Source: Balneatrix alpica DSM 16621
Lineage (GTDB): Bacteria > Pseudomonadota > Gammaproteobacteria > Pseudomonadales > Balneatricaceae
DNA: 64,000 nucleotides
Assembly (NCBI RefSeq): GCF_000619885.1
Contig: NZ_KK211040.1
Span: 124,001 to 188,000, forward strand
Direction of reading: 5' to 3'
The translations under genes and the position numbers were made by a program. A model generated the notes under the pieces. The model was not told where the DNA came from. It saw nothing but the letters and a program-made list of their open reading frames with translations, and ran no database searches. Shown in pieces: positions 27,117 to 36,493 of this stretch (position 1 is its first letter; each line of letters begins with the position of its first letter).

Positions 27117-29890
27117 TGAACTCACCGCTACGTTTGTGGGACTTTAACGGCGGTGTGCATCCACCTGAGAACAAAGCACAGTCGACCCGCACGCCGATCA
27201 GCCAGCCACCGTTACCCGAGTTGCTGATTCTGCCCTTGAAACAACATGCAGGGGCAGCGGCAGAGCCCATCGTCAATGTCGGGGAACGGGTACTCAAGGG
27301 GCAGCTATTAGCCGAACCCTATGGTCGGGTCAGTGCCGCCATTCATGCACCGACCTCCGGCACCATCATCGCCATCGCCCCCCATGCTGTTCCCCATCCT
27401 TCGGGCATGGCAGACCTCTGCATCCACTTGCGGCCCGATGGTGAAGAGCGTTGGACTGAACTCACCCCCCTGCGCGACTACATGCATGCCAGCCGTGATC
27501 AGGTCTTGGAACACCTGCGCCTACATGGCATTGCAGGCTTAGGGGGAGCGGGCTTCCCTACCGATGTTAAGCTCAATACCCCCGAACATGACCCTATCGA
27601 CACCCTGATTCTCAACGGTGCCGAGTGTGAGCCCTACATCACCGCCGATGACATGCTGATGCGTGAACGCGCCGACGAAATCGTGCGGGGTGGCGAAGTC
27701 CTCGCCTGGCTATTGGGTAATCCCCGGGTATTAATCGGCATTGAAGATAACAAGGCCGAAGCCATTAGCGCCATGCAGGAAGCCGCTGGCCGCAGTCTGA
27801 TTCCTATGCAGGTGGTGGTCATTCCCACCAAGTACCCATCAGGCGGCGCCAAGCAACTCACCTATCTGCTGACCGGGCGTGAAGTCCCAAGCTCCGGCCG
27901 TTCCCATGAAATTGGAGTCATCTGCTGTAATGTCGGTACTGCCGCGGCAGTCTTCCGTGCCACCAGCCTGGGGGAGCCGTTAATCAGTCGTATTACCACC
28001 CTCACTGGCCAAGCCTTGGCCAACCCCTGCAATGTCGAAGCCTTGCTGGGAACGCCCATGCAGCACCTGCTGCAATATGCCGGCTTACATTCCTACCAGC
28101 TTAACCAGCTTATTATGGGCGGCCCGATGATGGGTTTTGCCATTGAAGAACTCGGCACTCCCATTACCAAGGTGACCAACTGCCTGATTGCCGGCACCCT
28201 GGAGGAATTCCCTCCCGCCCCCCCCAGCCAGGCCTGCATCCGCTGCGGGCTTTGTGAACAGGCTTGCCCAGCCGACCTGCTGCCCCAGCAACTGTACTGG
28301 TTTGCCCGCGCGCAAGAGTACGATAAAGCCGAACAATTCAACCTGTTTGACTGTATTGAATGTGGTGCCTGTGCCTATGTTTGCCCCAGCCATATTCCGC
28401 TGGTGCAACATTATCGCCATGCCAAGGATGCCATCCGCCTTGAGCAGGTGGAACAGCAAAAAGCCGAGCATGCCCGCATTCGCTTTGAAGCCCGTCAGGC
28501 ACGCTTGGCCCGTGAGCAGGAAGAAAAAGAAGCCAAGCGCAAGGCCCGTGCGGCGGAAGCAGCACAGATGCAGGCCCTGCGTCAGCAAAAAAGTGCTGCC
28601 CCCACGGCCCCGGCAAGCGGCACAACTGTAGCTCCCGCCGCCAGCGCTGATATCAAGGCGCTGAAAACCGCTGCGGCCGTAGCCCGTACCAAACTGAAAA
28701 AGGCCGAAAAGGCCTTGGCCGCCGCCCAGGAAGCTGGAGAAGACACCAGTGCCCTGCAAGCGGAATTGCAGAGCCTGCAACAGGCCAATGCCGAGGCAGA
28801 ACAAGCCCTGCAGCAGGCCGAGCAATCTAACAATGCCCCAGCGGCAACGGCCAGTGTCGACCTCAAGGCGCTCAAAACTGCCGCGGCCGTAGCCCGTACC
28901 AAACTGAAAAAGGCCGAAAAGGCCTTGGCCGCCGCCCAGGAAGCCGGGGAAGACACCCGTGCCCTGCAAGCGGAACTGCAGAGCCTGCAACAGGCCAATG
29001 CCGAGGCAGAACAAGCCCTGCAGCAGGCCGAGCAATCTAACAATGCCCCAGCGGCAACGGCCAGCGTTGACCTCAAGGCGCTCAAAACTGCCGCGGCCGT
29101 CGCCCGTACCAAACTGAAAAAGGCCGAAAAGGCTTTGGCCGCCGCCCAGGAAGCCGGGGAGGACACCCGTGCCCTGCAAGCGGAACTGCAGAGCCTGCAA
29201 CAGGCCAATGCCGAGGCAGAACAAGCCCTGCAGCAGGCTGAGCAGGCTAACAACGCCCCAGCGGCAACGGCCAGCGTCGACCTCAAGGCGCTCAAAACTG
29301 CCGCGGCCGTCGCCCGTACCAAACTGAAAAAGGCCGAGAAAGCTTTGGCCGCCGCCCAGGAAGCCGGGGAAGACACTAGTGCCCTGCAAGCGGAACTGCA
29401 GAGCCTGCAACAGGCCAATGCCGAGGCTGAACAAGCCCTGCAGCAGGCTGAACAAGCTAACCATGCTCCGCTAACCGCCACTGCTGTCACCGCTAGCCCA
29501 GATCTCAAGACTCTCAAGATTGAAGCGGCCACTGCACGGACCAAGGTCAAAAAGGCACAGCAGGCGCTGCAACTGGCTCAGGATAAAGGCTTGGAAACCG
29601 CTACCCTCAGCCAGACCCTGGCTGAACTACAGAGCAAGGCTGAGGCCGCCGAGCAGGCATTGGCCGAGGCAGAAGCCCAAGCTAATCCACAGCACAAAGC
29701 GGACCCGCAAACCCTGAAGCAACTTAAAATTACCCTGGCGCTGGCTAATGCTCATCTCAAGAAAACCGAGCGACAGTATGCTCAGGCGCAAGCCGCCGGT
29801 GAAGAGACCGAGGCCATTAGCCAGGAGCTCGAGCAAGCCCGTCAACAAGTAGCCCTGGCTCAGCAAGCGCTGACCGCGGCGGAAGGTTAG
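27116..29890 (+). CDS. rnfC: Rnf subunit RnfC with a greatly extended repeat tail
   Basis: NADH/FMN-binding peripheral subunit, homologous to NqrA plus a ferredoxin domain. Residues 1 to about 450 form the conserved core, with GLGGAGFPTDVK, GAECEPYI and two 4Fe-4S motifs (CIRCGLCEQACP, CIECGACAYVCP). From about residue 455 it becomes an Ala/Gln/Lys/Glu-rich coiled coil to residue 924. Four nearly identical 70-residue units occupy 512-791, then two degenerate units. Ala/Lys-rich RsxC tails are known in enterics, but this one is long and recently duplicated. Its ATG overlaps the rnfB TGA by one base. Confidence 0.95.
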   Translation: MNSPLRLWDFNGGVHPPENKAQSTRTPISQPPLPELLILPLKQHAGAAAEPIVNVGERVLKGQLLAEPYGRVSAAIHAPTSGTIIAIAPHAVPHPSGMADLCIHLRPDGEERWTELTPLRDYMHASRDQVLEHLRLHGIAGLGGAGFPTDVKLNTPEHDPIDTLILNGAECEPYITADDMLMRERADEIVRGGEVLAWLLGNPRVLIGIEDNKAEAISAMQEAAGRSLIPMQVVVIPTKYPSGGAKQLTYLLTGREVPSSGRSHEIGVICCNVGTAAAVFRATSLGEPLISRITTLTGQALANPCNVEALLGTPMQHLLQYAGLHSYQLNQLIMGGPMMGFAIEELGTPITKVTNCLIAGTLEEFPPAPPSQACIRCGLCEQACPADLLPQQLYWFARAQEYDKAEQFNLFDCIECGACAYVCPSHIPLVQHYRHAKDAIRLEQVEQQKAEHARIRFEARQARLAREQEEKEAKRKARAAEAAQMQALRQQKSAAPTAPASGTTVAPAASADIKALKTAAAVARTKLKKAEKALAAAQEAGEDTSALQAELQSLQQANAEAEQALQQAEQSNNAPAATASVDLKALKTAAAVARTKLKKAEKALAAAQEAGEDTRALQAELQSLQQANAEAEQALQQAEQSNNAPAATASVDLKALKTAAAVARTKLKKAEKALAAAQEAGEDTRALQAELQSLQQANAEAEQALQQAEQANNAPAATASVDLKALKTAAAVARTKLKKAEKALAAAQEAGEDTSALQAELQSLQQANAEAEQALQQAEQANHAPLTATAVTASPDLKTLKIEAATARTKVKKAQQALQLAQDKGLETATLSQTLAELQSKAEAAEQALAEAEAQANPQHKADPQTLKQLKITLALANAHLKKTERQYAQAQAAGEETEAISQELEQARQQVALAQQALTAAEG
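28649..29488 (+). repeat. Four tandem 210-bp repeats inside rnfC
   Basis: Units begin at 28649, 28859, 29069 and 29279 with an exact period of 210 bp (70 codons, in frame). They differ at only scattered, mostly silent positions, for example GATATCAAGG against GACCTCAAGG at the unit start. Each encodes a Lys/Ala/Glu-rich helical segment with AVARTKLKKAEKALAAAQEA. Diverged copies follow from 29501 and about 29700. The near-identity of the DNA indicates recent expansion or gene conversion. Confidence 0.95.
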
Positions 29891-29895
29891 TATTT

Positions 29896-30936
29896 ATGGC
29901 TTACATGCACGCAAGCTCTCCCTACGCCCATCAACCAGTCAGCACCGCCAAGGTGATGCGCACCGTCCTGTTCGCCACCCTGCCTGGCTTAGCCACTCTG
30001 ACCTGGCTATTTGGCTGGGGCTCGCTGATCCAGCTCTTGCTCGCTTCTTTGACCGCACTCTGCTGTGAAGCTGCAGTCTTAGCCCTGCGCGGTCGCCCCA
30101 TTCGCTTTTACCTGAAGGATAACAGCGCCCTGGTGACTGCCTGGTTACTGGCTTTATCGCTACCGGCATATGGCCCCTGGTGGCTGGTTGTCTTGGGCAC
30201 GGCGGTGGCCATCATTATTGCCAAGCAGCTTTACGGCGGACTGGGCTACAACCCCTTCAACCCGGCCATGATTGGCTATGCCCTGCTACTAATTGCCCTG
30301 CCTGTGCCCATGACCCAGTGGAGTCTGCCCCTGCAACTGGCCCAGTGGCCTGATTTTTCCGATGCCCTGAGCCTGATCTTCGCTGGCAATCTGGCCTTGC
30401 CTGATGCCCTGACTGCCGCCACCCCGTTGGATGCCGTACGGCATAAAGGCGGACTGACGCTGAGTGAGCTCTGGCAAAACCATGCCACCCTTGCCACCGC
30501 CTGGCCTGCCTGGGTATGGCTTAGTCTCGCCTGGACCCTGGGCGGACTCTATATGCTCTACACCCGCATTATCACCTGGCATATCCCCGTCAGTTTAGTA
30601 GCCAGCCTGCTGCTTATTTCAGGGTTGTTTTATGCTGGCGATCCCAGCAACTACTCCACTCCTAGTTTTCACTTACTGGCTGGTGCAACCCTCTTCGGTG
30701 CCTTTTTTATCGCCACCGATCCGGTCACCGCAGCCACCAGTAATAAGGGCAAACTGATTTACGGTGCCGGTATTGGCATCCTGCTCTTTAGCATCCGCAG
30801 CTTTGGCAATTATCCTGATGCCATGGCCTTTGCCGTGTTGCTAATGAACCTGAGCGCTCCCTTTTTGGATTACTACACCCAACCGCGCACCTATGGCCAT
30901 CAAAAAGCCAAACGTGGGCTGCCAAAGAAGGGTTAA
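29896..30936 (+). CDS. rnfD: Rnf membrane subunit RnfD (flavoprotein)
   Basis: A 346-residue polytopic membrane protein, homologous to NqrB. It shows KDNSALVTAWLLALSLP and the LGYNPFNPAM block. The sequence TAATPLD (Thr176) matches the position of the threonine that ApbE flavinylates in studied RnfD proteins. It lies five bases after rnfC. It is part of the membrane core driving Na+ or H+ transfer. Confidence 0.94.
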   Translation: MAYMHASSPYAHQPVSTAKVMRTVLFATLPGLATLTWLFGWGSLIQLLLASLTALCCEAAVLALRGRPIRFYLKDNSALVTAWLLALSLPAYGPWWLVVLGTAVAIIIAKQLYGGLGYNPFNPAMIGYALLLIALPVPMTQWSLPLQLAQWPDFSDALSLIFAGNLALPDALTAATPLDAVRHKGGLTLSELWQNHATLATAWPAWVWLSLAWTLGGLYMLYTRIITWHIPVSLVASLLLISGLFYAGDPSNYSTPSFHLLAGATLFGAFFIATDPVTAATSNKGKLIYGAGIGILLFSIRSFGNYPDAMAFAVLLMNLSAPFLDYYTQPRTYGHQKAKRGLPKKG

Positions 30937-30942
30937 GTCAGT

Positions 30943-31572
30943 ATGTTGCTAAGTTCTATTCGTACTAACAGCTTAGGCCTTGGGCTTTTCGCCATCCTCA
31001 CTGCCGCCGCCATTGCCCTGACCCAGGTATGGACGGCGCCACGGATTGAAGCCAACCGCACCGCCGCCGCCACCCGTGCATTGGATGAAATTATTCCCCC
31101 CAGCGCCCATGATGAGCCCTTCTTTGCGCACCCGCTGCCAATTGCGGCAGGTAGTCTGGGCTATGAACAGGAAACCACCGCCTATCAGGCACGCCTGCAA
31201 GGTAAGGTGGAGGCTGTCATTCTGCCAGTCAGTGCACCCGATGGTTATAGCGGTGCAATTGAGCTGGTTGTGGGTATCTGGGCGGATGGCCGTTTAGCCG
31301 GGGTGCGGGTGCTGCAGCATAAAGAAACCCCAGGACTGGGGGATAAGATTGAGACGCGCAAATCCGACTGGATTCACAGTTTTGCAGGACTCAGCCTAAC
31401 CGCTGTGCCTGAACAAGCCTGGGCCGTCAAAAAAGACGGGGGGCAGTTTGACCAGTTTACCGGTGCCACCATTACCCCCAGGGCCATCGTTCATGCCGTT
31501 GAACGTGCCCTGCAATACTTTAATCACCAGCGTGCCAAGCTGCTCAGCGCGGAGGCAAGCAAAGATGGCTAA
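30943..31572 (+). CDS. rnfG: Rnf subunit RnfG (covalent FMN)
   Basis: A 209-residue protein with a single N-terminal membrane helix and a periplasmic FMN-binding domain. The flavinylation motif TGATIT spans 173-178, its last Thr being the usual attachment site, and HKETPGLGD is the conserved partner motif. Homologous to NqrC. The 3' end overlaps rnfE by eight bases. Confidence 0.94.
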   Translation: MLLSSIRTNSLGLGLFAILTAAAIALTQVWTAPRIEANRTAAATRALDEIIPPSAHDEPFFAHPLPIAAGSLGYEQETTAYQARLQGKVEAVILPVSAPDGYSGAIELVVGIWADGRLAGVRVLQHKETPGLGDKIETRKSDWIHSFAGLSLTAVPEQAWAVKKDGGQFDQFTGATITPRAIVHAVERALQYFNHQRAKLLSAEASKDG

Positions 31573-32275
31573 TTACACTGAAATCACCCAACAAGGGTTA
31601 TGGAAAAACAACCCTGCCCTGGTACAACTACTGGGGCTGTGTCCACTGCTGGCGGTAACCGGTTCAGTGGTCAACGCCCTGGGTCTGGGATTGGCTACCA
31701 TCATCGTACTGACCGGCTCCAACCTGGCGGTTTCCTTGATTCGCAATCATGTGCCGGATGCGGTGCGCCTGCCAACCTTTGTGATGATCATCGCCTCCTT
31801 CACCACCTGTGTTGAATTGTTGATGCAGGGCTTTACCTACGAGCTGTACGAAATACTCGGCATCTTTATCCCCCTGATCGTCACCAACTGCGTCATTCTC
31901 GGCCGGGCCGATGCCTTTGCCAGCAAAAATCCCGTCGTGCCTGCGGTGCTGGATGGCTTGATGATGAGCCTAGGCTTTACCCTGGTGCTCGTGCTGCTTG
32001 GCGCAATTCGTGAGGTTCTGGGACAGGGCACGCTCTTTAGCCAAATGGAGTTGCTCTTCGGCCCCATGGCCAAAGACTGGGTATGGGTGGTTTTCAGCGA
32101 TTACCCCGGCTTTCTGTTTGCCGTCCTCCCCCCTGGCGCCTTTGTCGCCCTGGGCCTGTTAATAGCGCTGAAAAATATCATTGATGCCCGCCTGAAAGAG
32201 CGCCAGGCCAAGCACCAGCCCAAAGCAGAGCCCAGTCCCAGTAGACGGGTACGGGTCACAGGCAATATCAGCTAA
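31565..32275 (+). CDS. rnfE: Rnf membrane subunit RnfE
   Basis: A 236-residue polytopic membrane protein, homologous to NqrD. Conserved features are [21 protein letters not shown] and [12 protein letters not shown], with the membrane 2Fe-2S cysteine. The ATG at 31565 gives the canonical MANYTEI start; an upstream in-frame extension to 31448 lies wholly inside rnfG. A short basic tail follows the last helix. Confidence 0.95.
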   Translation: MANYTEITQQGLWKNNPALVQLLGLCPLLAVTGSVVNALGLGLATIIVLTGSNLAVSLIRNHVPDAVRLPTFVMIIASFTTCVELLMQGFTYELYEILGIFIPLIVTNCVILGRADAFASKNPVVPAVLDGLMMSLGFTLVLVLLGAIREVLGQGTLFSQMELLFGPMAKDWVWVVFSDYPGFLFAVLPPGAFVALGLLIALKNIIDARLKERQAKHQPKAEPSPSRRVRVTGNIS

Positions 32276-32284
32276 GGGTGAGCA

Positions 32285-32920
32285 ATGAACAAGGCTAAAC
32301 GGCTGGAAATGTTCCAGCGTCTGCAGCGGGAGAATCCTCACCCCACCACGGAGCTGGATTACAGTACCCCCTTTGAGTTACTGGTAGCGGTATTACTGTC
32401 GGCGCAAGCCACCGATAAAGGAGTTAACAAGGCTACAGCCAAGCTCTTTCCGGTGGCCAACACCCCTCAAGCCATGCTGGACCTTGGCCTTGATGGTCTC
32501 AAGGAATACATCAAAACCATTGGTCTCTATAACACCAAAGCTGAAAACCTGCTCAAAACCTGTCAGATCCTGTTGCAGCAACACCAGGGTGAGGTTCCAC
32601 AGAGCCGTGCAGCACTTGAAGCGCTGCCTGGCGTCGGGCGTAAAACTGCCAACGTGATACTCAACACCGCCTTTGGCCAACCAACCATCGCGGTAGACAC
32701 CCATATTTTCCGCGTTGCTAACCGCACCGGCTTGGCTCCAGGGAAAGACGTGCTGGAAGTTGAGAAAAAGCTGCTGCGCCATGTTCCCCGTGAGTTTAAG
32801 CAGGATGCCCATCACTGGCTGATTTTACATGGCCGCTATATCTGCATTGCCCGCAAACCCCGTTGCGGTGCCTGCGTATTGGCGGATTTATGTGATTTTG
32901 CTGATAAGATACTCGACTAA
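32285..32920 (+). CDS. nth: Endonuclease III
   Basis: Base-excision repair DNA glycosylase and AP lyase for oxidised pyrimidines. The 211-residue protein has the helix-hairpin-helix LPGVGRKTANV with the catalytic Lys, the catalytic Asp in AVDTHIFRVANR, and a C-terminal 4Fe-4S cluster (Cys-X6-Cys-X2-Cys-X5-Cys: CIARKPRCGACVLADLC). It lies nine bases after rnfE, the same rnf-nth arrangement as in enterics and Pseudomonas. Confidence 0.97.
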   Translation: MNKAKRLEMFQRLQRENPHPTTELDYSTPFELLVAVLLSAQATDKGVNKATAKLFPVANTPQAMLDLGLDGLKEYIKTIGLYNTKAENLLKTCQILLQQHQGEVPQSRAALEALPGVGRKTANVILNTAFGQPTIAVDTHIFRVANRTGLAPGKDVLEVEKKLLRHVPREFKQDAHHWLILHGRYICIARKPRCGACVLADLCDFADKILD

Positions 32921-32982
32921 GACTAAGCTGATTCGCATAAGCCATGCCTGGCCCGAGCTAGGCGAAGGAATAAGGAGATCCC

Positions 32983-35361
32983 ATGCGCAAACTGGGTTAC
33001 ACCCTGCTCTCATTGGTGTTTATCCTGTTTGGGCTCTATCTCACCTTACCGACCAGCCTCCCCCTCGCACTGGATGCCTATCTCGGTTGGAAGCAACCCG
33101 GCTGGCAGCTTAAGGGCATTCAATTTGAGCACCCCACCCTCGAACACTGGCGCTTCCAACATCTGGTGCTAGAAGGTCCCGAAGCCGAACTCCAGCTCAA
33201 GGACCTCAACCTGCTCTATCACCCCCTGCAGCTCTGGCGCGAAGGACGACTGCAGCAATTGCACATCCGGGAAGCACAACTACTACCACGCACCAGTAGC
33301 AACCCTGGGCAGAGCGCTCTGCCGCCCTTGCCTCCGTTAGCGCCTTCCTACTGGCTGGCACGCTTGCCTGCCGATGAGGTGTTACTCAATCGGCTGCTGA
33401 TATCTTCCCCCCAGGCGGAGTTGGATATTGGTATCCAAGGCTATGCCAAAGAGCTGCGTCTGCAGGGCGAGCTACGCCAGCCTGATCGTCCCAATCTTGC
33501 TTTAAATGCCCGCTTGAGCCCGGATGACCAAGCTGAGTTTGAACTCTTTAATGATCAGCAGCAGCTCACCCTGCAGCTCGGCTGGCTACCACCCAGCCCA
33601 CAACAACCTTTGGCATTTCGCTTCAATTTGCAGGGGCAAAGCGCTCTACCCTGGCCGGCACTGGCAAGCCTGAATGGTCAACTGGCGGGTAAGCTCGCCC
33701 TGGAGCAGCAAGGTTTACGCTTGACCCTCACCCCCGGCAGTGAACTGGCAGGGCCACTCCAACTCGCCCCCCTGCCTTCGGGTGAAGTACAACTATTAGT
33801 TGAGCAACCCACCGAACTGCTCTGGCAAGCTGGGCAGAATCTGCCTGCACTGCAGGCTGGAAGTCTGAGCCTGCAAACCCACTTCCCGGAACGTCCGCAA
33901 GATCAACTACTGCTACTGATTGATGAGATCGGCCATGAACGCTTGGCCGGCACCCTGCTCGCCAGTCTCAGCCAGCTAACCGGCTTGGGTATTGAACAGG
34001 GCCAATTACAGCTGGCACTTCCCCTTAGCCTGACCCCAACCGAACAACAGGGCTGGTTGGTCAGCCTGTTGCAGGGGGGCAATCTCAAGCTGAAAGCACG
34101 GCACCCGCAACAAGGCCCGCTCCCTGAGCTCAAGCTGAACTGGAACAGCGCCTTAACCCTGCTTTGGCAGGCTCAGCAAGGTAGCCTGCTGCAAGCTCCC
34201 TGGAGCGCACAGCTAGAACTCGCCGCCTGGCAAGCACTCGCACCCCAACGCTGGCAGCTGCAACTAGAGCGCCTGTTAATCCCTCCTGATGCCCCTCCCG
34301 CCTTTGCCATGCAGGGCAAAAGCAGCCAGTTGCAGCTAGGCTCCCTCGCCCTAACCAGCCAAATCAAACTCACTGGGCTGGAAGGTCGCACAGGTTTTGA
34401 CTTCAATCTCAGTAGCGCCAACAGCCAGCTCAAAGCCAGCGGACAATTGGCTGAGCGCAATCTCGGTCAACTCAGTGCACGCTTGGCACTGGCCGAGCTG
34501 CAGCCCTGGCTGTCCCTGCCGCCAGAAGCCAGCATCAGCGGCCAGGCTGAGTGGGCGGGGCAATGGCAGTGGCAAAAGACGCTATTCGTCAGCGGCCGTG
34601 GCCGTGCCGACATCAACTTACAATGGCCGGAGTGGCCAGAAGTCAAAGGCCTTAGTCTGGCCTATCGCTTGGATGGCGAGCCCGAGCGAGGCAGCCTTAA
34701 TCTGGATGCCAGTTTGGCGCATTATCCTTTAGCCGGTTTAGCCGATTTACGTCTGCAATCCCACATAGGTTATAGCCCAGAAGGTTATGCCATCCAGCTG
34801 GATCAATTCAGCCTGCAAGCACTCAGTGGCCGACTAAGAGTTGCTCCCACCCAGTTCAACTGGCCAGGTGAGATTCAAACCTATCTCTATCTGGAAGACC
34901 TTTCCCTCAGCGAACTGCTTGGCCTACGCCCCAACCTGGGGGTACGGGGTAAGGGCTCTCTGAAAGGTGCTCTGCCTATCCGTTATGACCACCAGGGACT
35001 GCATATTCGTCAAGGCTACCTAAGCACCAGTACCACAGGTGGCTCCCTGAGCTACAGCCTTAACCAAAACGCCTTACAGCTGGCTCAGCAGTATCCGCAA
35101 ATCAGTTCCGTAGCGGCCCTGCTGGAAGACTTCCGCTATCAGAGCCTGGATGCCGAAGTCGACTACGCACCGGATGGCACCCTGGTGCTCAATACCCAAC
35201 TCAGTGGCCACAACCCTGAATTTGAGCAAGGGCGCCAGGTTAACTTCAATATCCGTATTGAGGAAAACCTACTGCAACTATTACGCTCCTTGCAGCTAAC
35301 CGGAAAGCTCAATACAGTACTGGGAGAGCGCATCAAGAATGAGCTGGAGAAATCGCCATGA
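32983..35361 (+). CDS. ydbH: YdbH-family AsmA-like envelope protein
   Basis: A 792-residue protein with an N-terminal membrane anchor (about 5-25) and a long Leu/Gln-rich periplasmic beta-rich body. Its C-terminal region (LGVRGKGSLKGALPI onward) resembles the DctA-YdbH domain. YdbH, with TamB and YhdP, supports phospholipid movement to the outer membrane in E. coli. The downstream ynbE and ydbL genes make the assignment firm. AAGGAG directly precedes the ATG. Confidence 0.85.
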   Translation: MRKLGYTLLSLVFILFGLYLTLPTSLPLALDAYLGWKQPGWQLKGIQFEHPTLEHWRFQHLVLEGPEAELQLKDLNLLYHPLQLWREGRLQQLHIREAQLLPRTSSNPGQSALPPLPPLAPSYWLARLPADEVLLNRLLISSPQAELDIGIQGYAKELRLQGELRQPDRPNLALNARLSPDDQAEFELFNDQQQLTLQLGWLPPSPQQPLAFRFNLQGQSALPWPALASLNGQLAGKLALEQQGLRLTLTPGSELAGPLQLAPLPSGEVQLLVEQPTELLWQAGQNLPALQAGSLSLQTHFPERPQDQLLLLIDEIGHERLAGTLLASLSQLTGLGIEQGQLQLALPLSLTPTEQQGWLVSLLQGGNLKLKARHPQQGPLPELKLNWNSALTLLWQAQQGSLLQAPWSAQLELAAWQALAPQRWQLQLERLLIPPDAPPAFAMQGKSSQLQLGSLALTSQIKLTGLEGRTGFDFNLSSANSQLKASGQLAERNLGQLSARLALAELQPWLSLPPEASISGQAEWAGQWQWQKTLFVSGRGRADINLQWPEWPEVKGLSLAYRLDGEPERGSLNLDASLAHYPLAGLADLRLQSHIGYSPEGYAIQLDQFSLQALSGRLRVAPTQFNWPGEIQTYLYLEDLSLSELLGLRPNLGVRGKGSLKGALPIRYDHQGLHIRQGYLSTSTTGGSLSYSLNQNALQLAQQYPQISSVAALLEDFRYQSLDAEVDYAPDGTLVLNTQLSGHNPEFEQGRQVNFNIRIEENLLQLLRSLQLTGKLNTVLGERIKNELEKSP

Positions 35362-35380
35362 ACAGAGAGATGGGTACCCG

Positions 35381-35569
35381 ATGAACAAAGTCTACCCAGC
35401 CTTGCTTGGCCTAACCCTGGTGTTAAGTGGTTGTGCCCCGACCGTCAAGGTGGAAACCCCTGACAAGCCCATCACCATCAACCTCAATGTAAAAATTGAA
35501 CATGAGGTACTGGTGAAGCTCGATAAGCAGATTGACACTCTGCTAAATGAACACAGCGACCTGTTTTAA
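35381..35569 (+). CDS. ynbE: YnbE-family small lipoprotein
   Basis: A 62-residue lipoprotein with signal sequence and lipobox LVLSGC, followed by a short periplasmic part containing INLNVKIEHEV. YnbE is an outer-membrane lipoprotein that partners YdbH to form a periplasmic bridge. The ATG at 35381 begins the signal peptide; a longer frame from 35339 runs back into ydbH. Confidence 0.86.
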   Translation: MNKVYPALLGLTLVLSGCAPTVKVETPDKPITINLNVKIEHEVLVKLDKQIDTLLNEHSDLF

Positions 35570-35578
35570 GGAGCAGTT

Positions 35579-35905
35579 ATGGCAAGCTGGAAATACCTGC
35601 TCAGCCTTCTGAGCGCACTACTGCTAAGCCTGAGTGCCTGGGCGTTAAGCCTGGATGAAGCCAAAAATAAAGGCCTGGTAGGGGAAAGCAACCGCGGCTA
35701 TCTGGTCGTCTTAAGTGGTGGCAAAGAGGTGCAAGCCCTGGCCGATGAGGTCAATCGTAAACGCCGTAGCGTTTATCAAGAGAATGCTAAAAGCGCCGGC
35801 GTCACCCTAGAGATTATGGAACAGCGTATTGGCCAACGCTTATTTGAAATGGCTAATCCTGGACAAATGGTGCAGAACCCCAGTGGTCAATGGTTAAAGA
35901 AGTAG
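35579..35905 (+). CDS. ydbL: YdbL family (DUF1318) periplasmic protein
   Basis: A 108-residue protein with a cleavable signal peptide (cleavage probably after AWA near residue 22) and the DUF1318 core containing KGLVGE, RGYLV and ANPGQMVQNPSGQW. It modulates the YdbH-YnbE bridge in E. coli. Last gene of the ydbH-ynbE-ydbL operon, ending at a clear terminator. Confidence 0.87.
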   Translation: MASWKYLLSLLSALLLSLSAWALSLDEAKNKGLVGESNRGYLVVLSGGKEVQALADEVNRKRRSVYQENAKSAGVTLEIMEQRIGQRLFEMANPGQMVQNPSGQWLKK

Positions 35906-35927
35906 GCAATTGCCAGAATCGAAGTCT

Positions 35928-35953
35928 AAAAAGGGAGCCGCAGCTCCCTTTTT
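35928..35953. terminator. Rho-independent terminator after ydbL
   Basis: Stem AAAAAGGGAGC/GCTCCCTTTTT with a 4-base loop, between convergent ydbL and gloA. Confidence 0.88.
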
Positions 35954-36003
35954 TATTCCCAGACCAGGATGTGATTGAGTGATGCCTGCTACCTGGCAAC
36001 GAG

Positions 36004-36411
36004 TTAGTGGCCTAAGCCCTTCCCCGCATCCTTGGCATTAATCAGCTCAATTTTGTAACCATCGGGATCCTCCACAAAGGCAATCACCGTTGTGCCGCCT
36101 TTGACAGGACCAGGCTCCCGGGTCACTTTGCCACCACTGAGCTTAATCTGCTCGCAAGTCGCATAGATATCAGCTGTTTCGATAGCGATATGACCATAAG
36201 CTGTGCCTAACTCATAAGCATGGGTATCCCAGTTATAGGTTAACTCCAGCACTGCCTCTTCGCTTTCTTCACCATAGCCGACAAACGCCAGGGTGTAGCG
36301 GTATTCCGGATTTTCGGATGTACGCAGCAAGCGCATACCTAGAACCTGGGTGTAAAACTCGATAGAACGCTCCAGGTTCGTTACCCGCAGCATGGTGTGT
36401 AGAATTCGCAT
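36004..36411 (-). CDS. gloA: Lactoylglutathione lyase (glyoxalase I)
   Basis: Converts the methylglyoxal-glutathione hemithioacetal to S-lactoylglutathione. The 135-residue protein has the two beta-alpha-beta-beta-beta metal-binding halves, with [24 protein letters not shown] and [12 protein letters not shown] supplying the typical His/Glu ligands. The short form suggests the Ni2+-type bacterial enzyme. It is downstream of argG, as in Pseudomonas. Confidence 0.95.
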   Translation of the reverse strand: MRILHTMLRVTNLERSIEFYTQVLGMRLLRTSENPEYRYTLAFVGYGEESEEAVLELTYNWDTHAYELGTAYGHIAIETADIYATCEQIKLSGGKVTREPGPVKGGTTVIAFVEDPDGYKIELINAKDAGKGLGH

Positions 36412-36441
36412 TGGTCTTCCTTTTTCCCTCGCTCAAATGCA

Positions 36442-36466
36442 AACACCCCGGTTAAGCCGGGGTGTT
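36442..36466. terminator. Terminator downstream of argG
   Basis: Stem AACACCCCGG/CCGGGGTGTT with a 5-base loop, between argG and gloA on the minus strand. Confidence 0.75.
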
Positions 36467-36493
36467 GGTAAATAAGGCCTGTTACTCTGCTTT

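Noticed and set aside
28649-29488. A CRISPR array or mobile repeat
   Set aside because: The repeats are contiguous 210-bp in-frame coding units without spacers, so they are protein repeats of RnfC.
28085-29550. Long antisense frames of 459 and 322 codons opposite rnfC
   Set aside because: They are a by-product of the repetitive, GC-biased coiled-coil sequence of rnfC and give repetitive Leu/Phe/Gly or Ala/Ser/Cys-rich translations without family features.
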